Part shown: piece after piece, positions 50,861 to 64,000 of the stretch
Numbering within the stretch: position 1 is the stretch's first letter
Layout: each line of letters begins with the position of its first letter
Assembly: GCA_964019155.1 (NCBI GenBank)
Contig: OZ025244.1
Coordinates: forward strand, 53,695,161-53,759,160
Reading direction: 5' to 3'
Source: Osedax fenrisi
Taxonomy: Eukaryota > Annelida > Polychaeta > Sabellida > Siboglinidae
DNA length: 64,000 nucleotides
Translations under genes and position numbers: made by a program
Notes under the pieces: model-generated
Told to the model about the DNA's origin: nothing
The model's database searches: none
What the model saw: the letters and a program-made list of their open reading frames with translations, nothing else

Positions 50861-50874
50861 GACAACTGCCACCA
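50861..50874 (-). promoter_or_regulatory. Primer binding site of the LTR element
   Basis: TGGTGGCAGTTGTC on the minus strand, immediately after the CATAACA end of the LTR. A TGG start complementary to tRNA CCA is expected for a PBS. Confidence 0.65.
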
Positions 50875-51365
50875 TGTTATGTGGTTGAATAAGTAAGACG
50901 GTTTTTGGGGGTTGGCATATTTATTAGGTATATATGTAGGCATGAGGGGGGCGTGGCGAGTACGCCGACAAGGGGGAGATACGTGGGAATGGGAGGGCGT
51001 GACGAGTACGCCGACAAGGGGGGAGATACGTGGGATGGGAGGGCGTGACGAGGACGCCGACAAGGGGGGGATATTCAAGCGTGGTAGTGGGACGGGGCGG
51101 TATGCTCAAGTGCAGACAGGTGCACCGTATCGCGTGATGCACGTTCAGGGAAATCAGGGAGCTCACGCACGCAGTGCGGGCGTCGACCTAATTAGCCAGA
51201 CGGTAAACATATTACATAATGGGACGTCCGATATCTAGTTCGTTAGCTAGATATGGAACGTTCCATTATGCTCGCGGTACGGAATAATCCATTATAAGAA
51301 TATAAGATATATATATATAGGGATATTCGTACATATATAGATGTATGCATATACATTATATAACA
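50875..51365 (-). repeat. LTR (proximal, 5' in element sense)
   Basis: About 491 bp, same structure as its partner; 45-bp GC-rich tandem units at 50,947-51,070. TG...CA termini are intact. Confidence 0.85.
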
Positions 51366-51370
51366 TTACT

Positions 51371-51868
51371 TATGCTCGGTCTAAATTAGAGTTTGCCACA
51401 ACTGTTTGGAATCCTGGTCTTAAAGCAATACGTTACAATGGACTAACCGACAAGCTCGAACATGTTCAGAGATTGTTCACAAGGAGGCTATTTGGTACTT
51501 GCAAACTACAATATACTACTTATAATGAACGTCTAAAATACCTTGGAATCAAATCTCTTGAACTACGGCGTATGCACAAAGACCTGATTATGATATTCAA
51601 GCTAGTAAATAATCTATGCAAAGTTGATTACTCTGATATATTATATGTTACCAAGACAAATTCTAGAACACGTGGCCATGACTTAAAAATCCTGGCTAGT
51701 AAGTCACGAACAAATGTTCACATGAATTACCTAAATAATCGTATCATAAATATATGGAACAATCTTGATTATGAAAGAGTTCATTCTCCATCCTTGAACT
51801 GTTTCAAATCTCGTATAAATAAAATTAATTTAAATAGATATTTATCTATTATGCGATCTATTACTTAA
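51371..51868 (+). pseudogene. LINE copy C ORF2, C-terminal part after the nested insertion
   Basis: Resumes exactly in frame after the second TTACT: ARSKLEFATTVWNPGLKAIR, TRRLFGTCK, SLELRRMHKDLIMIFKLVNN, INIWNNLDYERVHSPS, stop at 51,868. The matching region in copy B (ISYARPHLEYASTVWNPGL) spans the point of insertion without interruption, which confirms that 39,342-51,370 is inserted DNA. Confidence 0.9.
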
Positions 51869-52343
<475 letters not shown>

Positions 52344-53128
52344 TATTAGTATAAAATTATAACTAATCAAGCATATAGGGAATGTATCCACGATTAGTTT
52401 ATATATAATTATTGTTCTAAGTGATAATATATAAGGGTCAACTAAAATGTTGTATAATAATTCTATTGGATATAAATAGATAATGTATATAAATTAAAGT
52501 ATAATAAATAATAATTAATTAATTGAATACTTAAAAATAACACTTGAATAGAGAAAAACAGTGAATAATTAAAATACATAAATATAAAGTTGATTGAATA
52601 TATAACAATTTTAAACATACTATATTATACTAGTAGTATATTATATTTGTTATATATAAGTAGATTGAATATATAATAATATACATTTTAAACATAATAT
52701 ATAATACTAGTAGTATAATATATTTTTTTAAATAGATAAATATATATATTTTAATTTTTTTTATTCAGTATAATATTTAGGAAATATATTTGTGAACAGA
52801 ATAATATATTATTATTTGTAGTTTCAATTTTCGTCTTCGTGAATTTCGATAATAGATGTAGATTCTTTAATTTTCTTTTGAGATCTATCACTTTTAGGGC
52901 TATATTTAATTAATTATTTTCATTGTTATTATTATTATTATTTCAAAATAAAGTATTATATATAATATAGTAACATATAAGAGCATATATATATATATAT
53001 ATAATAATAATACATTTGCTCACATAAATACATATATATATATAAATAAATAACTCGTACTATAATAACCTTATTATAAATTCATATATATATTTTATTA
53101 AATAATATCTAATTCAATTATTATATTA

Positions 53129-53200
<72 letters not shown>

Positions 53201-54220
53201 GTGTGTGTATATAAATGTATATGACAATTACTTTGTATAACTTAATGAAATAAGTAAATACTGGTATATTATCGTATCCCCAGATATAAGACAGATTAAA
53301 TATTAAAAATTCTAGTTACGAGACTAATTTTTAATATATCTGATCAGTAAGGTATATCATTGGATATTAAAAGTTAACATATTATCATTTATATTGTTTT
53401 TCTTGTTAGATATGCCTTAAAAATAAATCACACACATTTTTTAAAAGTTAAGTTTTAAGTAATGCTGAGGACTGTGAAGTTTAATATGTAGTAAGAAATA
53501 TAATTTAATATTTATATAAAATAAATTATTACAAATTAGGATTTTGAACCTATAATTATTCATTATAAAATGAATATTTGTTGATCACATTTTAACACGT
53601 TACTTATTTTATATTAATAAAATAAAAATCTAAAGAATACAATTCAAAAAAAAGTACCCGGAAATATCCAAGAATTTTTATAACTATATACAAAATAATC
53701 CCTATAAAAAGGTGTATTGAATTTGAGTTGCTATTTAGGAATAAAATAGTAAACTTTTTTACGTCAATAATTTTATGAATTTATTTTTTTTCTTCAATAT
53801 AATTTTGTAGTATTATTATTAATCAATATGTTATCATTATTTTTTTAATCGTTGGTTTCATTAAAATAAACATTTAAACATTAAACAATGTTGGATGTTC
53901 ATCGCCTATTTTATTTATTTTTTTTTATTTTTTTTTAATATTTGTAATACTTAATACTTAGATACAATTTGTTATTTAATTTATTATACTTTATATATAT
54001 ATATAACATTTGTTTTATATATTTTTCATCTTTTAATATATATATATTGTATACATTTATATATTTTATTTATATATACTTTTATTATTTATTATATTTT
54101 ATTTTGTATTTAACTGAAAATGATGACCTCTCCTTGATAACAATGTTCAAGTATATACTTACTTATTTATTTTTTCAGCACGATTTTCATTTACACGAAT
54201 CACATTTACAAATCAAATAA

Positions 54221-54455
54221 CTTTAATAATATATACAATAGTATATATATACAAAATCATATTTATAATTATATACAAAATTGAAATTTTAAAATAAGTT
54301 ATTATCATTTTATAATTTTCTTATATGTTTTTAAATCACTTTAATAATATATAAAATAGTATATATATATACAAAATTATAGTTCTAATGATATACAAAA
54401 TTGAAATTTTAAAATAAGTTATTGTCAATTTATAATTTACTTATATTTTTTTATT
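54221..54455. repeat. 118-bp tandem duplication
   Basis: Two adjacent copies starting CTTTAATAATATATA, with the shared ending GAAATTTTAAAATAAGTTAT. Confidence 0.85.
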
Positions 54456-55031
54456 TATTGTTATTCTTGTAATGCTGTTATAAAGTTGAGTGGGAAAATA
54501 TCTAGTCAAGCTTTGCTTTTGTGTTTTCCTGAGTGTTTACACTCTATCTGATTCATATATATATATTTAACATATATTAGTCATAATTTTTTCATATTTG
54601 ATATTGTTGTTATTTTTTTCATATTATTTTTGTTTTTTTTTCATTTTACGTAACTTTAATAGACTCCCTTGTCCTTGTCAAAAATTACTCACAAAAATAT
54701 CTGATATTTATATAGTATAATATAACATATATTATTATAATTTTAATATTTATCCAAACAAAATTGTTGTCCTATGATCAACCTTAAAGATCGGTGAAGT
54801 TACCTTAATATATCGATAACCACATAGGTTGGCTCGTGATAAGTCACTGACTAGAATATGGATTACTATTGTTGAAATGTCTTTCGTAAAGCATATCATT
54901 TTATATTTCGTGATAATATTTGAAACTCTATACTAATAATATTTAAATTTAATTTATATTTCATACATATTTACAAATTAATTTATTTCATAGACAACCT
55001 ATTTTACTGGAAACGAATAATGCACACACAG

Positions 55032-55077
<46 letters not shown>

Positions 55078-56139
55078 ATAATTATACATGAATTAAATAA
55101 CCAATTTACGACAGGCTCTACTCTAGATTTAGACGGCTTAACTTTATTTTTTCTATTCAATTGTTTAGTTATTAATGGGTTATCATTTTGTAGTTATTTA
55201 AGAACAATTATAATATATTATTATTTAAGTTTTATATGTATACAAATATATAGAAATAAAATTATCATAGGAAATGAAAGGATAGAAAAACATAGTATAT
55301 ATATATATATCTAATAGTATACTATTTTTAATGAAAATAGGATATGTACTATATACGTGTATACAAAATACAAATAGTAATAAATACAGTATTATTTAAA
55401 CAAATTTATTATATATATATTTAAACAACTATTAGGGGAAAACAAAATTATCTAACGAGTAATAATGCGAAACAGTGTATATCATCTAGTGATATATTCA
55501 GTATAAGTATTACTTATATAGGTAAGCATACATCTAAATTATTAGGAATGTTTACTAATCGTGAGTATTATTTTCTGTAAACATATTAATTACTATTACT
55601 TTATGACTATTACTTTAGGATATTACTATTATAGATGCTATGTGAAATCACATTAACCTTAAATATTACAAAAAATTAAAAAGTGACCTAATAAGATATT
55701 ATTAGTATTCAAAATAGATGCTCGACTAGCTATATTAAACGTTACATGAAATATTATAATCATGCTCGTAGTATAATTAGTCAAATAAGTCGTTCATATT
55801 ACTGTAAGTAAATATGTTTAATAAACAATATAATGTATATTATATAGTATATAGTATATAATATATACTATATACTATATAGTATACTTATATAGAATTA
55901 TTTAGATTAGTCTATAAATTAAATATAAATAATTATTAATTGCTATAAATGAATTGGGGTTATAAATGTTCAAGCGAAATGAATGAATAGTATGATTCAT
56001 TACTGTATATATTGTATCTAGTAGAGAAATACATTAACCTCCTCCATGTTTACTATTATATCTGAACATAATATATTATTGATAAACAGGCATACGTTTA
56101 CAAGTGTCTTTATTATATTTATATATATATATAATATAT

Positions 56140-56427
56140 AACATACCCTTTCTTAGTTTTTCTCTTTCCAGTATTATTATTTATAGGCGTAACCATAAAT
56201 AATTGATGTTACGAATAAATTAAATATTATCATTTAAATAAATAAATACACACACTCACATACACATTCGTATATATATATACTATATAAAATACCCTTC
56301 CTGATTTGTTCCATTTCCATGATTATTGTTTATAGGCGTAACCCTAAATAATTGGTGTTACGAATAATTTAATATAATATAATTTAAATGTATAAATATA
56401 TATACTCTCACAAACACATTCGTATGT
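56140..56427. repeat. Two-copy tandem duplication
   Basis: Blocks with CATACCCTTTCTTAGTTTTT / AATACCCTTCCTGATTTGTT, TTTATAGGCGTAACC and ACACATTCGTAT occur twice, about 145 bp apart. Confidence 0.8.
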
Positions 56428-56445
56428 ATTTTCTATATATAGAAA

Positions 56446-56487
<42 letters not shown>

Positions 56488-57389
56488 TGTTGCAACCGGA
56501 CTTCGGACTTCGGACTGATACATTTGGTTTTCGGACTCTGACTGATACCTGTTTTAAAAAAAAATAAATTCTGACTGATACTGATACACCTAACATTTTG
56601 TAGAATCGGACTGATACTATTTTCATATTATTATGTTACTAAATGTGAGCTAAATGTGAGCTCACAAAATGAGTTAGAAAACATCTATATTAAAATAATA
56701 AAAAAAATATTTAAAATCCAATTTAGCCAATGGAAATTTAGTTTACTTAGTGTCTTTGGAACAACCTTTTTAACTCTATTAAATATGATTTTAAATAACT
56801 TTATTTAATTAATTTAAGATAAATAGTGATTATATATAAATAATGTATGAGCATACTTGATGTCCACTATACTACATTATATTTTATTTTATAATATTTA
56901 TAAAATTTATAAAAAATATTTTTCAACATTTTTTTAAAATATATTTTTAAATATTTGTTATATTTTTAAAATATTTGTCGATATTTAAAAAAATATATTA
57001 TGTAATATTTTGTAATATTTTTTGTATTTTTTTTATATTTTTCCTCTAATTTTTGAAATATTATTTTAATATATAATATATAAATATTATATTTGTTATA
57101 TTATTTTTAGAAAATTTTTTTAAAATATATTTTATAATATTTTGACATATTTATTGTATTTTTAAATTATTTTTCCACTAATTTTTGAAATATAACAAAT
57201 ATTTGTCAACATTATTTTGTATTTTAGCTAACATTTATTTTATTGTATATACTAGCAATTTAGAATCATGAATAGCTATACTTAATAAATAATAGATAGG
57301 CACACAATCAAAAACTGAGCAATGCCGCGTTGGGTACGACTAGTATTTACTATTTGAACCTTTCGAAATGAATATACCCAGTAAAAAAC

Positions 57390-57705
57390 AACATACAAAT
57401 ATGAACATATTATGTTCATAATATGAATATATTTATATGATTCTGCATATTTATTTTACAACATATTAATATGAACATATTATGAACATAATAATTTCAT
57501 ATTTATATGTTATCAAATATAATTTTCATAAAATATTTATTTGACAACATATTAATATGAACACATTATGTTCATAATATGTTCATAGTAATATTTTATC
57601 ACACAAATATAATTTTTATAAACATATTTATTTGACAACTTATTAATATGAACATATTATGTTCATAATATGTTCATATTAATATGTTATCACACAAATA
57701 TAACT
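57390..57705. repeat. ATATGTTCATA palindromic tandem repeats
   Basis: About 110-bp units, each with a palindromic TGAACATATTATGTTCATAA core and TATTTGACAACATATTAATA. Confidence 0.85.
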
Positions 57706-58115
57706 TTCAGACCATCGTACTGTCACAATATATCATATCATGCTGTCCCCTTTAGCAGAACGTACTATCACGTTACAACATATCATACTTTCAGCACACC
57801 GTGCTGTCACGTTATATCATATTGTAATGTCACGTTACATCATATCATTCTTTCAGACCACCGTACTGTCACGTTATATCATATCATGCTGTCCCCTCTA
57901 GTACAACATACTACCGCGTTACATCATATCATACTTTCAGCACACCGTACTGTCACGTTATATCATATCATGTTGTCCCCTCTAGTACAACGTACTATCA
58001 CGTTACATCATATCATACTTTCAGCACACTGTACTGTCATGTTATATCATATTATAATGTACGTTAAATCATATCATACTTTCAGACCACCGTACTGTCA
58101 CAATATATCATGCCA
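57705..58115 (-). repeat. Dispersed tandem repeat (family shared with 30.8 kb)
   Basis: Units with CGTACTGTCACGTTATATCA, CATGCTGTCCCCTCTAGTAC and ACTTTCAGCACACCGT, about 85-90 bp, five or more imperfect copies. Inverse complement of 30,831-31,035. The open frame read through it (His/Tyr-rich) is a by-product. Confidence 0.8.
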
Positions 58116-59100
58116 TACTTTTCAACTGATAAAGTTGATTTCAAGCATTGTTTAATTATTATAGTTATTATAATTATTATAATAATACCTAACTCAGTTA
58201 TATACCCAAATATAAATAAATTATACATATATATACTCATATTATATATATGCTTTATTCTCAGAATAATTTGTTTGCTATGTTTGAGTATATAAATGAG
58301 TGTTTAGATAAAAAGTAATGACGTGATCCACCTAATTTCTTTTGCTAAGATTATAATTCAAGATAGATAATATTCTCAAATATAATTATGATATATTGGA
58401 TTTTATAAAATTTGTGAAAAAATTAAATAAAATAAAAGTATGTCTATTATTATACATGTAAAATATATATGTTTAGCTATAGCATATAGCATATATACTA
58501 TAGCAATACATGTAATATATTTAAACTTGACCCCATAAATTTATAAATATATATCGGGGCCATATTCGATATTCTCTACATAAATAATAATAATTTGTAT
58601 ATCATAAGTTGTAAAATATAGTATTACATTATATCATAATAAATAACTAAGTTATACTTATTATATTATCACATATTATTCAATATTATAATTTATTCAT
58701 AAGCTTATATCTTTAGATTTATAAAATTATATAAAACTAAATAAAATTAATAATATTGTTTTCAAATTAAAATTATTAGTGTAATATAAAATAAATAATA
58801 ATAATTATTACGAAATATACTATTAAATCATAAATAAATAAGTGTAAAAATATAAGAAAATAATATAAAGACTGGTATACATATAAAATATATATTTTAT
58901 AAAAATATAAATTAAAAATATATTTGTTCATATTCAACTGATATTCCATTACAAGTTTTACTTTGGTTACACTATTTGAATAAATTATGATAACAATTTA
59001 AACTAATTAGATAAGTAAACAATTTTAAATTCATTTTATTATTATAATAATAATAACATTATAATCGGTTATAATATGATTATTATGTCGTTATAATCTG
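58116..59100. other. AT-rich interior, no gene
   Basis: Nothing recognisable. Confidence 0.6.
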
Positions 59101-59104
59101 GATT

Positions 59105-59935
59105 ATAATGATAATAAACATTGTTTACTTCCTGAATTAAAATTATTTATTTTATATTAATTTAAATAATTGAAACTCTATATTATACGTAAAAGTTATC
59201 TATATTGCATATTTATTATACATATTTTTGAATTCATAATTTGTATCATAAATTTATATAATTGGAACTCTATATTACGAGTAAAAGGTACATAAATTGT
59301 ATATTTATTTTACATATAATTATAATAATATTTAAATTAAATATTATTAAATATTATATTATATTATTTTAAATATATTATATATTATTATAATAATTAT
59401 ATAATTATATGTGTATTAAATGTAACGAATTAAATATTATATTATATGTAACATATATTCAATATAATATTAAATTCGTAATTTATATGACTATAATAGA
59501 AACTCTATTATATAGTCTATATTCCGCGTAAAATGTACCTTAAATATTATATTATTATAATAATCATATGTAACATATTTTTAATATAATATTGAATTCA
59601 TAATTGGTTTCACTAAATTTATATAATTTAAACTCTACTACGGTACCTAATTTGTTTATTTATTAGACATATAATATAATAACGAATATAATATATTAAA
59701 TATATATAACGAATTTAATATATGATATATTGAATTCGTAATATGTATCACTGAATTTATATAATTTAAACTATATTAATAGTAATAGATATCTAAATTC
59801 ACTGTAGGCATTTAATATATTCGTATAATAAATATACAATTTATGTATTTTTACGCATAATATAGAGTTTAAATTATATACATTTAGTGATACAAATTAT
59901 GAATTTGATATATACATTAAAATTATATTTTTTCG
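59105..59935. repeat. Degenerate repeats with AAACTCTATATTA
   Basis: The block (G)AATTCATAATTTGTATCA...TTTATATAATT.AAACTCTA recurs about five times at 100-190-bp spacing. The last copy (about 59,850-59,920) is inverted. Confidence 0.7.
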
Positions 59936-59944
59936 CATATGTTT

Positions 59945-61620
59945 TAACCCGTCACATGCCATGTCGAGCTGCTAAAGTGTTAGCATACTATATTTCGTAT
60001 TATAATGCTATCAGCTTTTATACTGCATGCCATGTATACACCATAATAATATCTTAACGTTAGAAGTAACTTACTATAATTATTATTATGATTATTATAA
60101 AATGTTATTATTATCAATTATTAACTATTAAATAATCCTCATAATTAAATTCAATAATACTGTAAAGAATATTCTTATTTAAATTTAAAACAAACAGTGT
60201 ATCATATTATTTTTTCATATTCAAAAAATCTATTATCATGACAGATCCATGCCAATCTGCTAAAGAGTTTGCTGCCGTGTCGAGCTGCTAAAGAGTTTGC
60301 TGCAGTTTCGAGCTGTTAAAGAGTTTTCTGCCGTGTCGAACTACTAAAGAGTTTTCTGCCATGTTGAGCTGCTAAAGAGTTTGCATACCATGTCAAGCCA
60401 TTATAGAACTCGTGAATTCTATCAGATTTCATACTGTATTTCACTCGGTAAGAGGTAACTCTATATAATTATTATTAAATGTTATTATTATCAATTATTA
60501 ACTATTAAATAATCCTCATAATGAAATTCATTATGCCATAGATTATTCGTATTTAAATTAAAAACAAACGTTGTATAATAATATTTTTTCATATTAAAAT
60601 TCTATTATCATTACAGATCCATGCCAATCTGCTAAAGAGTTTGCTGCCGTGTCGATCTGCTAAAGAGTTTGCTGCCGTGTCGATCTGCTATAGAGTGTGA
60701 ATACCATGTCAAACCATAATATAATCGTGAATTCTATCAGATTTCATATTGTATTTCACGCCGTTAGAGGTAACTCAATATAATTATTATTATGATTATT
60801 ATTAAATGTTATTATTATCAATTATTAACTATTAAATAATCCTCATACTGAAATTCAATAATGTTGTAGAGTATTCTTATTTAAATTAAAAACAAACGTT
60901 GTATAATAATATTTTTTCATATTAAAAAACCTATTATCATGACAGATCGATGCCAATCTGCTAAAGAGTTTGCTGCTAAAGAGTTTGCTGCCATGTCGAG
61001 CTGATAAAGAGTTTGCATACCATGTCAAGCCATAATAGAACTCGTGAATTCTATCAGATTTCATACTGCATTTCACTCCGTAAGAGGTAACTCTATATAA
61101 TTATTATTATGATTATTATTAAATGTTATTATTATCAATTATTAACTATTAAATAATCCTCATAATGAAATTCAATAATGCTATAGAGTATTCTTATTTA
61201 AATTTAAAACAAACTTTGTATAATAATATTTTTTCATATTAAAAAATATATTATCATGACAGATCCATGCCAATCTGCTAAAGTGTTTGCTGCCATGTCG
61301 AGCTGATAAAGAGTTTGCATACCATGTCAAGCCATAATAGAACTCGTGAATTCTATCAGATTTCATACTGCATTTCACTCCGTAAGAGGTAACTCTATAT
61401 AATTATTATTATATTATTATTAAATGTTATTATTATAAATTATTAACTATTAAATTATCCTTATAATGAAATTCAATAATGTTGTAAAAGTATTCTTATT
61501 TAAATTTAAAACAGTGTATAATATTATTTTTTCATATTCAAAAAATCTATTATCATAACAGATCAATGACAATATGTTAAAGAGTTCATCTGCAATGTCG
61601 AATTGAATAAAGAAAAAATC
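59945..61620. repeat. 300-370-bp tandem array with 28-bp subrepeats
   Basis: Units begin ACAGATCCATGCCAATCTGC at 60241, 60613, 60942, 61259 and (degenerate) 61559, with a partial first unit at 59,945. The start of each unit has one to five internal subrepeats of CTGCTAAAGAGTTTGCTGCC GTGTCGAG type, which explains the length differences. No protein family recognised. Confidence 0.9.
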
Positions 61621-62011
61621 TTATTATTTTTTTATGGGAATTCATATAATATAATTATTTTTATGTAAAATATATCTCAAAAGAATCAGTTTTAAAATAA
61701 ATATATCAACATATTACAAAACTTATTTATTTGCATGTTATAACATATTTTTTATTTATTTTCTTGTAATCATTTTAAAATAATTCGTGTATTTTTATAT
61801 ATATATATATATAATCTGAATAATAAATAGTGTATATGTAAGATAAATAAAATTGGGCATTTTATTTTATAGTAGCAATAATGTCATAATTATATTATAG
61901 AATAAATGTACTCATAATAATTATTGTATATATATATTTCACTTATTCAAACTTAAACTCTTTTAATAATGCTTTGATTTACTAGAAATATTAAAGATTT
62001 ACCAGATAATG

Positions 62012-62012
<1 letters not shown>

Positions 62013-62074
<62 letters not shown>
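62013..62074. repeat. (TA)n microsatellite
   Basis: About 30 TA units. Confidence 0.95.
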
Positions 62075-62078
<4 letters not shown>

Positions 62079-62639
62079 TACCTAGCCTTAAAGAAAAACT
62101 ATAATATCACATATAATATAAATATAATGGTATGAGTTCACATGAGCTTGAATCAGGTCAATATAATACTAATGCTCATATGTGTATGTTCATAATATGT
62201 TCATAATATGTTCATAATATGTTCATATTTGTATGTTCATAATATGTTCATATTTGTATGTTCATAATATGTTCATATTTGTATGTGCATAATATGTTCA
62301 TATTTGTATGTTCATAATATGAACATATTTGTATGTTGTTGTTTACTGGGTATTTACTATTTGAAGCTTTCGAAATGAATAATTTTACTATTTGAAACAT
62401 TCGAAATGAATATAATTACTATTCTAAAACTTCGAATGAGTAACAAATCTGAAAATGACCAAAACTAGTACTGATACAATACTGATACTTAAACAAATTA
62501 TTTATGATACTAATACGATACTGATACTTTGAATTTATGAAATGATATGATACTGATACTTTTATTTTTTGAATTGAACAATACTGATACAATGAAACAA
62601 GGGTCCGGTTGCAACACTAATATATATATATATATATAT

Positions 62640-62932
62640 TTGTTATTTGTTATTTTTATTTGGTGGAGTCCTTTCATCCCATCCAGGAACTTAGATGAAG
62701 TTTTAACTTATAACCATATATGGCTCTAATGTCCCTTCGAAGCCGCTCTCATGTTAAGGCATCAATGGTTTTAACGAGAGCTGATCATTTATTTATACAC
62801 AATTATATAAGATCACTTCTAAATAATATTTGAAGACCCATTTTATAAAATTAATTAATGGTCCGGACGAGGGTCGATCCGTGTCCTACTGCTTGTATGT
62901 CTGACGCCTTAGCCACTGAGCCACACAGGCAG
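62640..62932 (-). mobile_element. tRNA-derived SINE, copy 2
   Basis: Nearly identical to 27953-28252. The A box (TGGCTCAGTGGCTAAGG) is intact near 62,907-62,923. The B box is damaged: it reads GGATCGACCC where copy 1 has GGGTTCGACCC. It lies 20 bp from the end of the 56484-62620 element, separated by (TA)n. Confidence 0.85.
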
Positions 62933-63638
62933 TTTATATATATATATAAAATTAATGATGGATTTAAAATGTGATAAAATAAATAAATATGAATACTTAT
63001 GACCAAATTCACAAATGAATTTGGAGTATGAGGCCCTGGCAGCATAGATTATATGTTATAATCAAATCTGTACAGAAAACTATTAATATATCGTTAAACG
63101 CTATGTCATGTATCTCAAGCCATAATTCGTGATATATTTCACATTAAAAACATCTATTTAATTATTATATCATAGACGAAGACCCCCTATATTAATTTAA
63201 TATTGCGAATATACTTTATTTTGTATTAACAAATTATTACGTTTTATTACTATAGTTTATTAATATACTCAAGTGTTTTTATTTAGAATAATTAAATATT
63301 TCATAATAATATAAAATGATTATAGACGAATAATTCTACTGTTATTCATTTTTAAATAATTGTCGATAATATTTGTATTAGATATTTTACTAAAATTATA
63401 AATATAATATCATATAACTTATAAATATTATTAAATATTGCATGTGTGTAATGATTTAAATATACTCTATAAATGTTTAACTAATATATTATATTTTTAA
63501 TTCGTTAATAATATTTATAATATAATTGACAATATTTTATAATATATTGACAATATTTTTATTTCGTAATATAAATATATAATATTGTTGACTAATATTT
63601 CATATGTTTATTGAAATAAACAATGATTATCATCAGAT

Positions 63639-63672
<34 letters not shown>

Positions 63673-64000
63673 CTTTATACATTTTTATAAATGTTTAATA
63701 TTATTCCATCATATTTTTATAATAATATTTGTTGTCTTTATATTTTTTACTAAATTATAAATTAAATAAATACTTGCTCGTAATTATATTTCACGTCATC
63801 CTTTAATATATCAAATATTCCATAAAATATCCAACAATGTATGTTTATATTTAAATATTGGAGATATTGTTTTTATTTTTAATTATAATTATTATTTTAA
63901 TATTATTAATATATTTTAATGTATTTATATTGTCACCTATTCTAACAAATATATTATATTTTATTAAAAATTTATAATTATATATTTCGATGATAAAAAA
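62933..64000. other. AT-rich DNA, no gene
   Basis: Holds a (TA)n tract at 63,642-63,670 and nothing else recognised. Confidence 0.7.

Larger units (their letters stand above)
39342..51365 (-). mobile_element. Non-autonomous LTR retrotransposon, split by a CACTA element
   Basis: Two similar LTRs (39342-39850 and 50875-51365) in the same orientation are flanked by the 5-bp duplication TTACT (39337-39341, 51366-51370). Read on the minus strand the LTRs begin TGTTATATAATG and end CATAACA (the distal copy has one change, TATA). A primer binding site TGGTGGCAGTTGTC directly follows the proximal LTR (50874-50861), and a purine run AGAAGAAGGGA directly precedes the distal LTR (39861-39851). The interior without the CACTA insert is only about 670 bp and encodes no gag or pol that I recognise, hence non-autonomous. 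PBS start TGGTGGCAG fits the 3' end of a Leu tRNA (inference). Confidence 0.85.
52344..56483. other. AT-rich DNA without recognised genes
   Basis: Holds (TA)n tracts (53,132-53,192; 55,044-55,071; 56,450-56,484), a two-copy tandem duplication of 118 bp at 54,221-54,455, and another at 56,140-56,427 (blocks with TTTATAGGCGTAACC.TAAATAATTG). Short open frames (e.g. 53,969-54,220) have no family features. Confidence 0.6.
57377..62350. mobile_element. 5-kb non-autonomous element nested in the previous one
   Basis: The ends CCCAGTAAAAAACAACATAC and the complement of the right end CCCAGTAAACAACAACATAC continue as matched arms for about 38 bp. Both sides are flanked by TA. The arms are extended by many copies of AATATGTTCATA and its complement (57,400-57,700 and 62,180-62,335). 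The interior is tandem arrays and AT-rich DNA. The flanks carry ATTTACTATTTGAA.CTTTCG on both sides, so these belong to the outer element as a repeated motif. Confidence 0.7.
56484..62620. mobile_element. 6.1-kb non-autonomous element, TTAGTGTTGCAACCGGAC ends
   Basis: Perfect 18-bp terminal inverted repeats (56484-56501 and 62603-62620). Subterminal ACTGATAC repeats are dense in both ends (56,510-56,620 and 62,475-62,590), together with CGGACT motifs on the left. The (A/C)AGTGTTGC-type start and short subterminal motifs recall hAT elements. The target site is inside (TA)n, so the duplication cannot be read. No transposase gene was recognised. It contains a second element (57377-62350). Confidence 0.75.

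Noticed and set aside
53969..54220. Host exon candidate (frame ending HDFHLHESHLQIK)
   Set aside because: Ile/Phe/Tyr-rich composition typical of random AT-rich DNA, and no splice partner found.
57670..58155. His/Tyr-rich 161-residue frame
   Set aside because: Runs along a tandem repeat; no start context, no family, inside a non-coding element.

Overview
The window looks like a piece of an animal (invertebrate) nuclear genome. It is extremely AT-rich, full of (TA)n and (TAA)n microsatellites, has spliced genes with GT-AG introns, and is dominated by transposable elements of animal type: CR1/Jockey- and L2-like LINEs, hAT/ZMYM, CACTA, Gypsy integrase debris and a tRNA-derived SINE. I cannot name the species. 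Nothing points to a bacterium, plasmid or free virus.

Host gene. Only one convincing host gene is visible: a two-exon, 102-residue CD225/dispanin (IFITM-like) membrane protein on the + strand (exons 17778-17859 and 26904-27130). Its 9 kb intron is packed with decayed LINEs and small inverted-repeat elements. A poly(A) signal lies at 27401.

Left part (1-17 kb). In order: hAT C-terminal exons (+), a broken Gypsy-type integrase (-), and two copies of a repeat with an LTR-like core (3311-6070 and 12084-13260). The first copy is split by a 1643-bp element flanked by an exact 8-bp duplication. Between the copies lies a minus-strand ZMYM-type hAT transposase pseudogene (6060-11172). It carries an L2-like LINE in an intron and a 243-bp MITE in an exon. 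A GC-rich foldback element and an RT remnant follow.

Middle (18-35 kb). LINE fragments, a 90-bp near-perfect palindrome, a tRNA SINE, tandem repeats and two 5'-truncated copies of a LINE family with (TAA)n tails.

Central nest (about 36-52.3 kb). A near full-length copy of that LINE family (ORF1 + ORF2 + (TAA)n) is split by a minus-strand LTR retrotransposon (39342-51365, TSD TTACT). That element is itself split by a 10.36-kb CACTA-like element (40285-50640). The CACTA element has 26-bp perfect terminal inverted repeats, subterminal TAGTCATTT-type repeats, an intact 821-residue DDE transposase, and a five-exon companion gene resembling SAMD3-like proteins. A small TA-flanked MITE sits inside it. 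The order of insertion can be read directly: LINE, then LTR, then CACTA, with the MITE last or carried along.

Right part (52-64 kb). AT-rich DNA with two nested non-autonomous inverted-repeat elements (56484-62620 containing 57377-62350), several tandem arrays and a second copy of the SINE.
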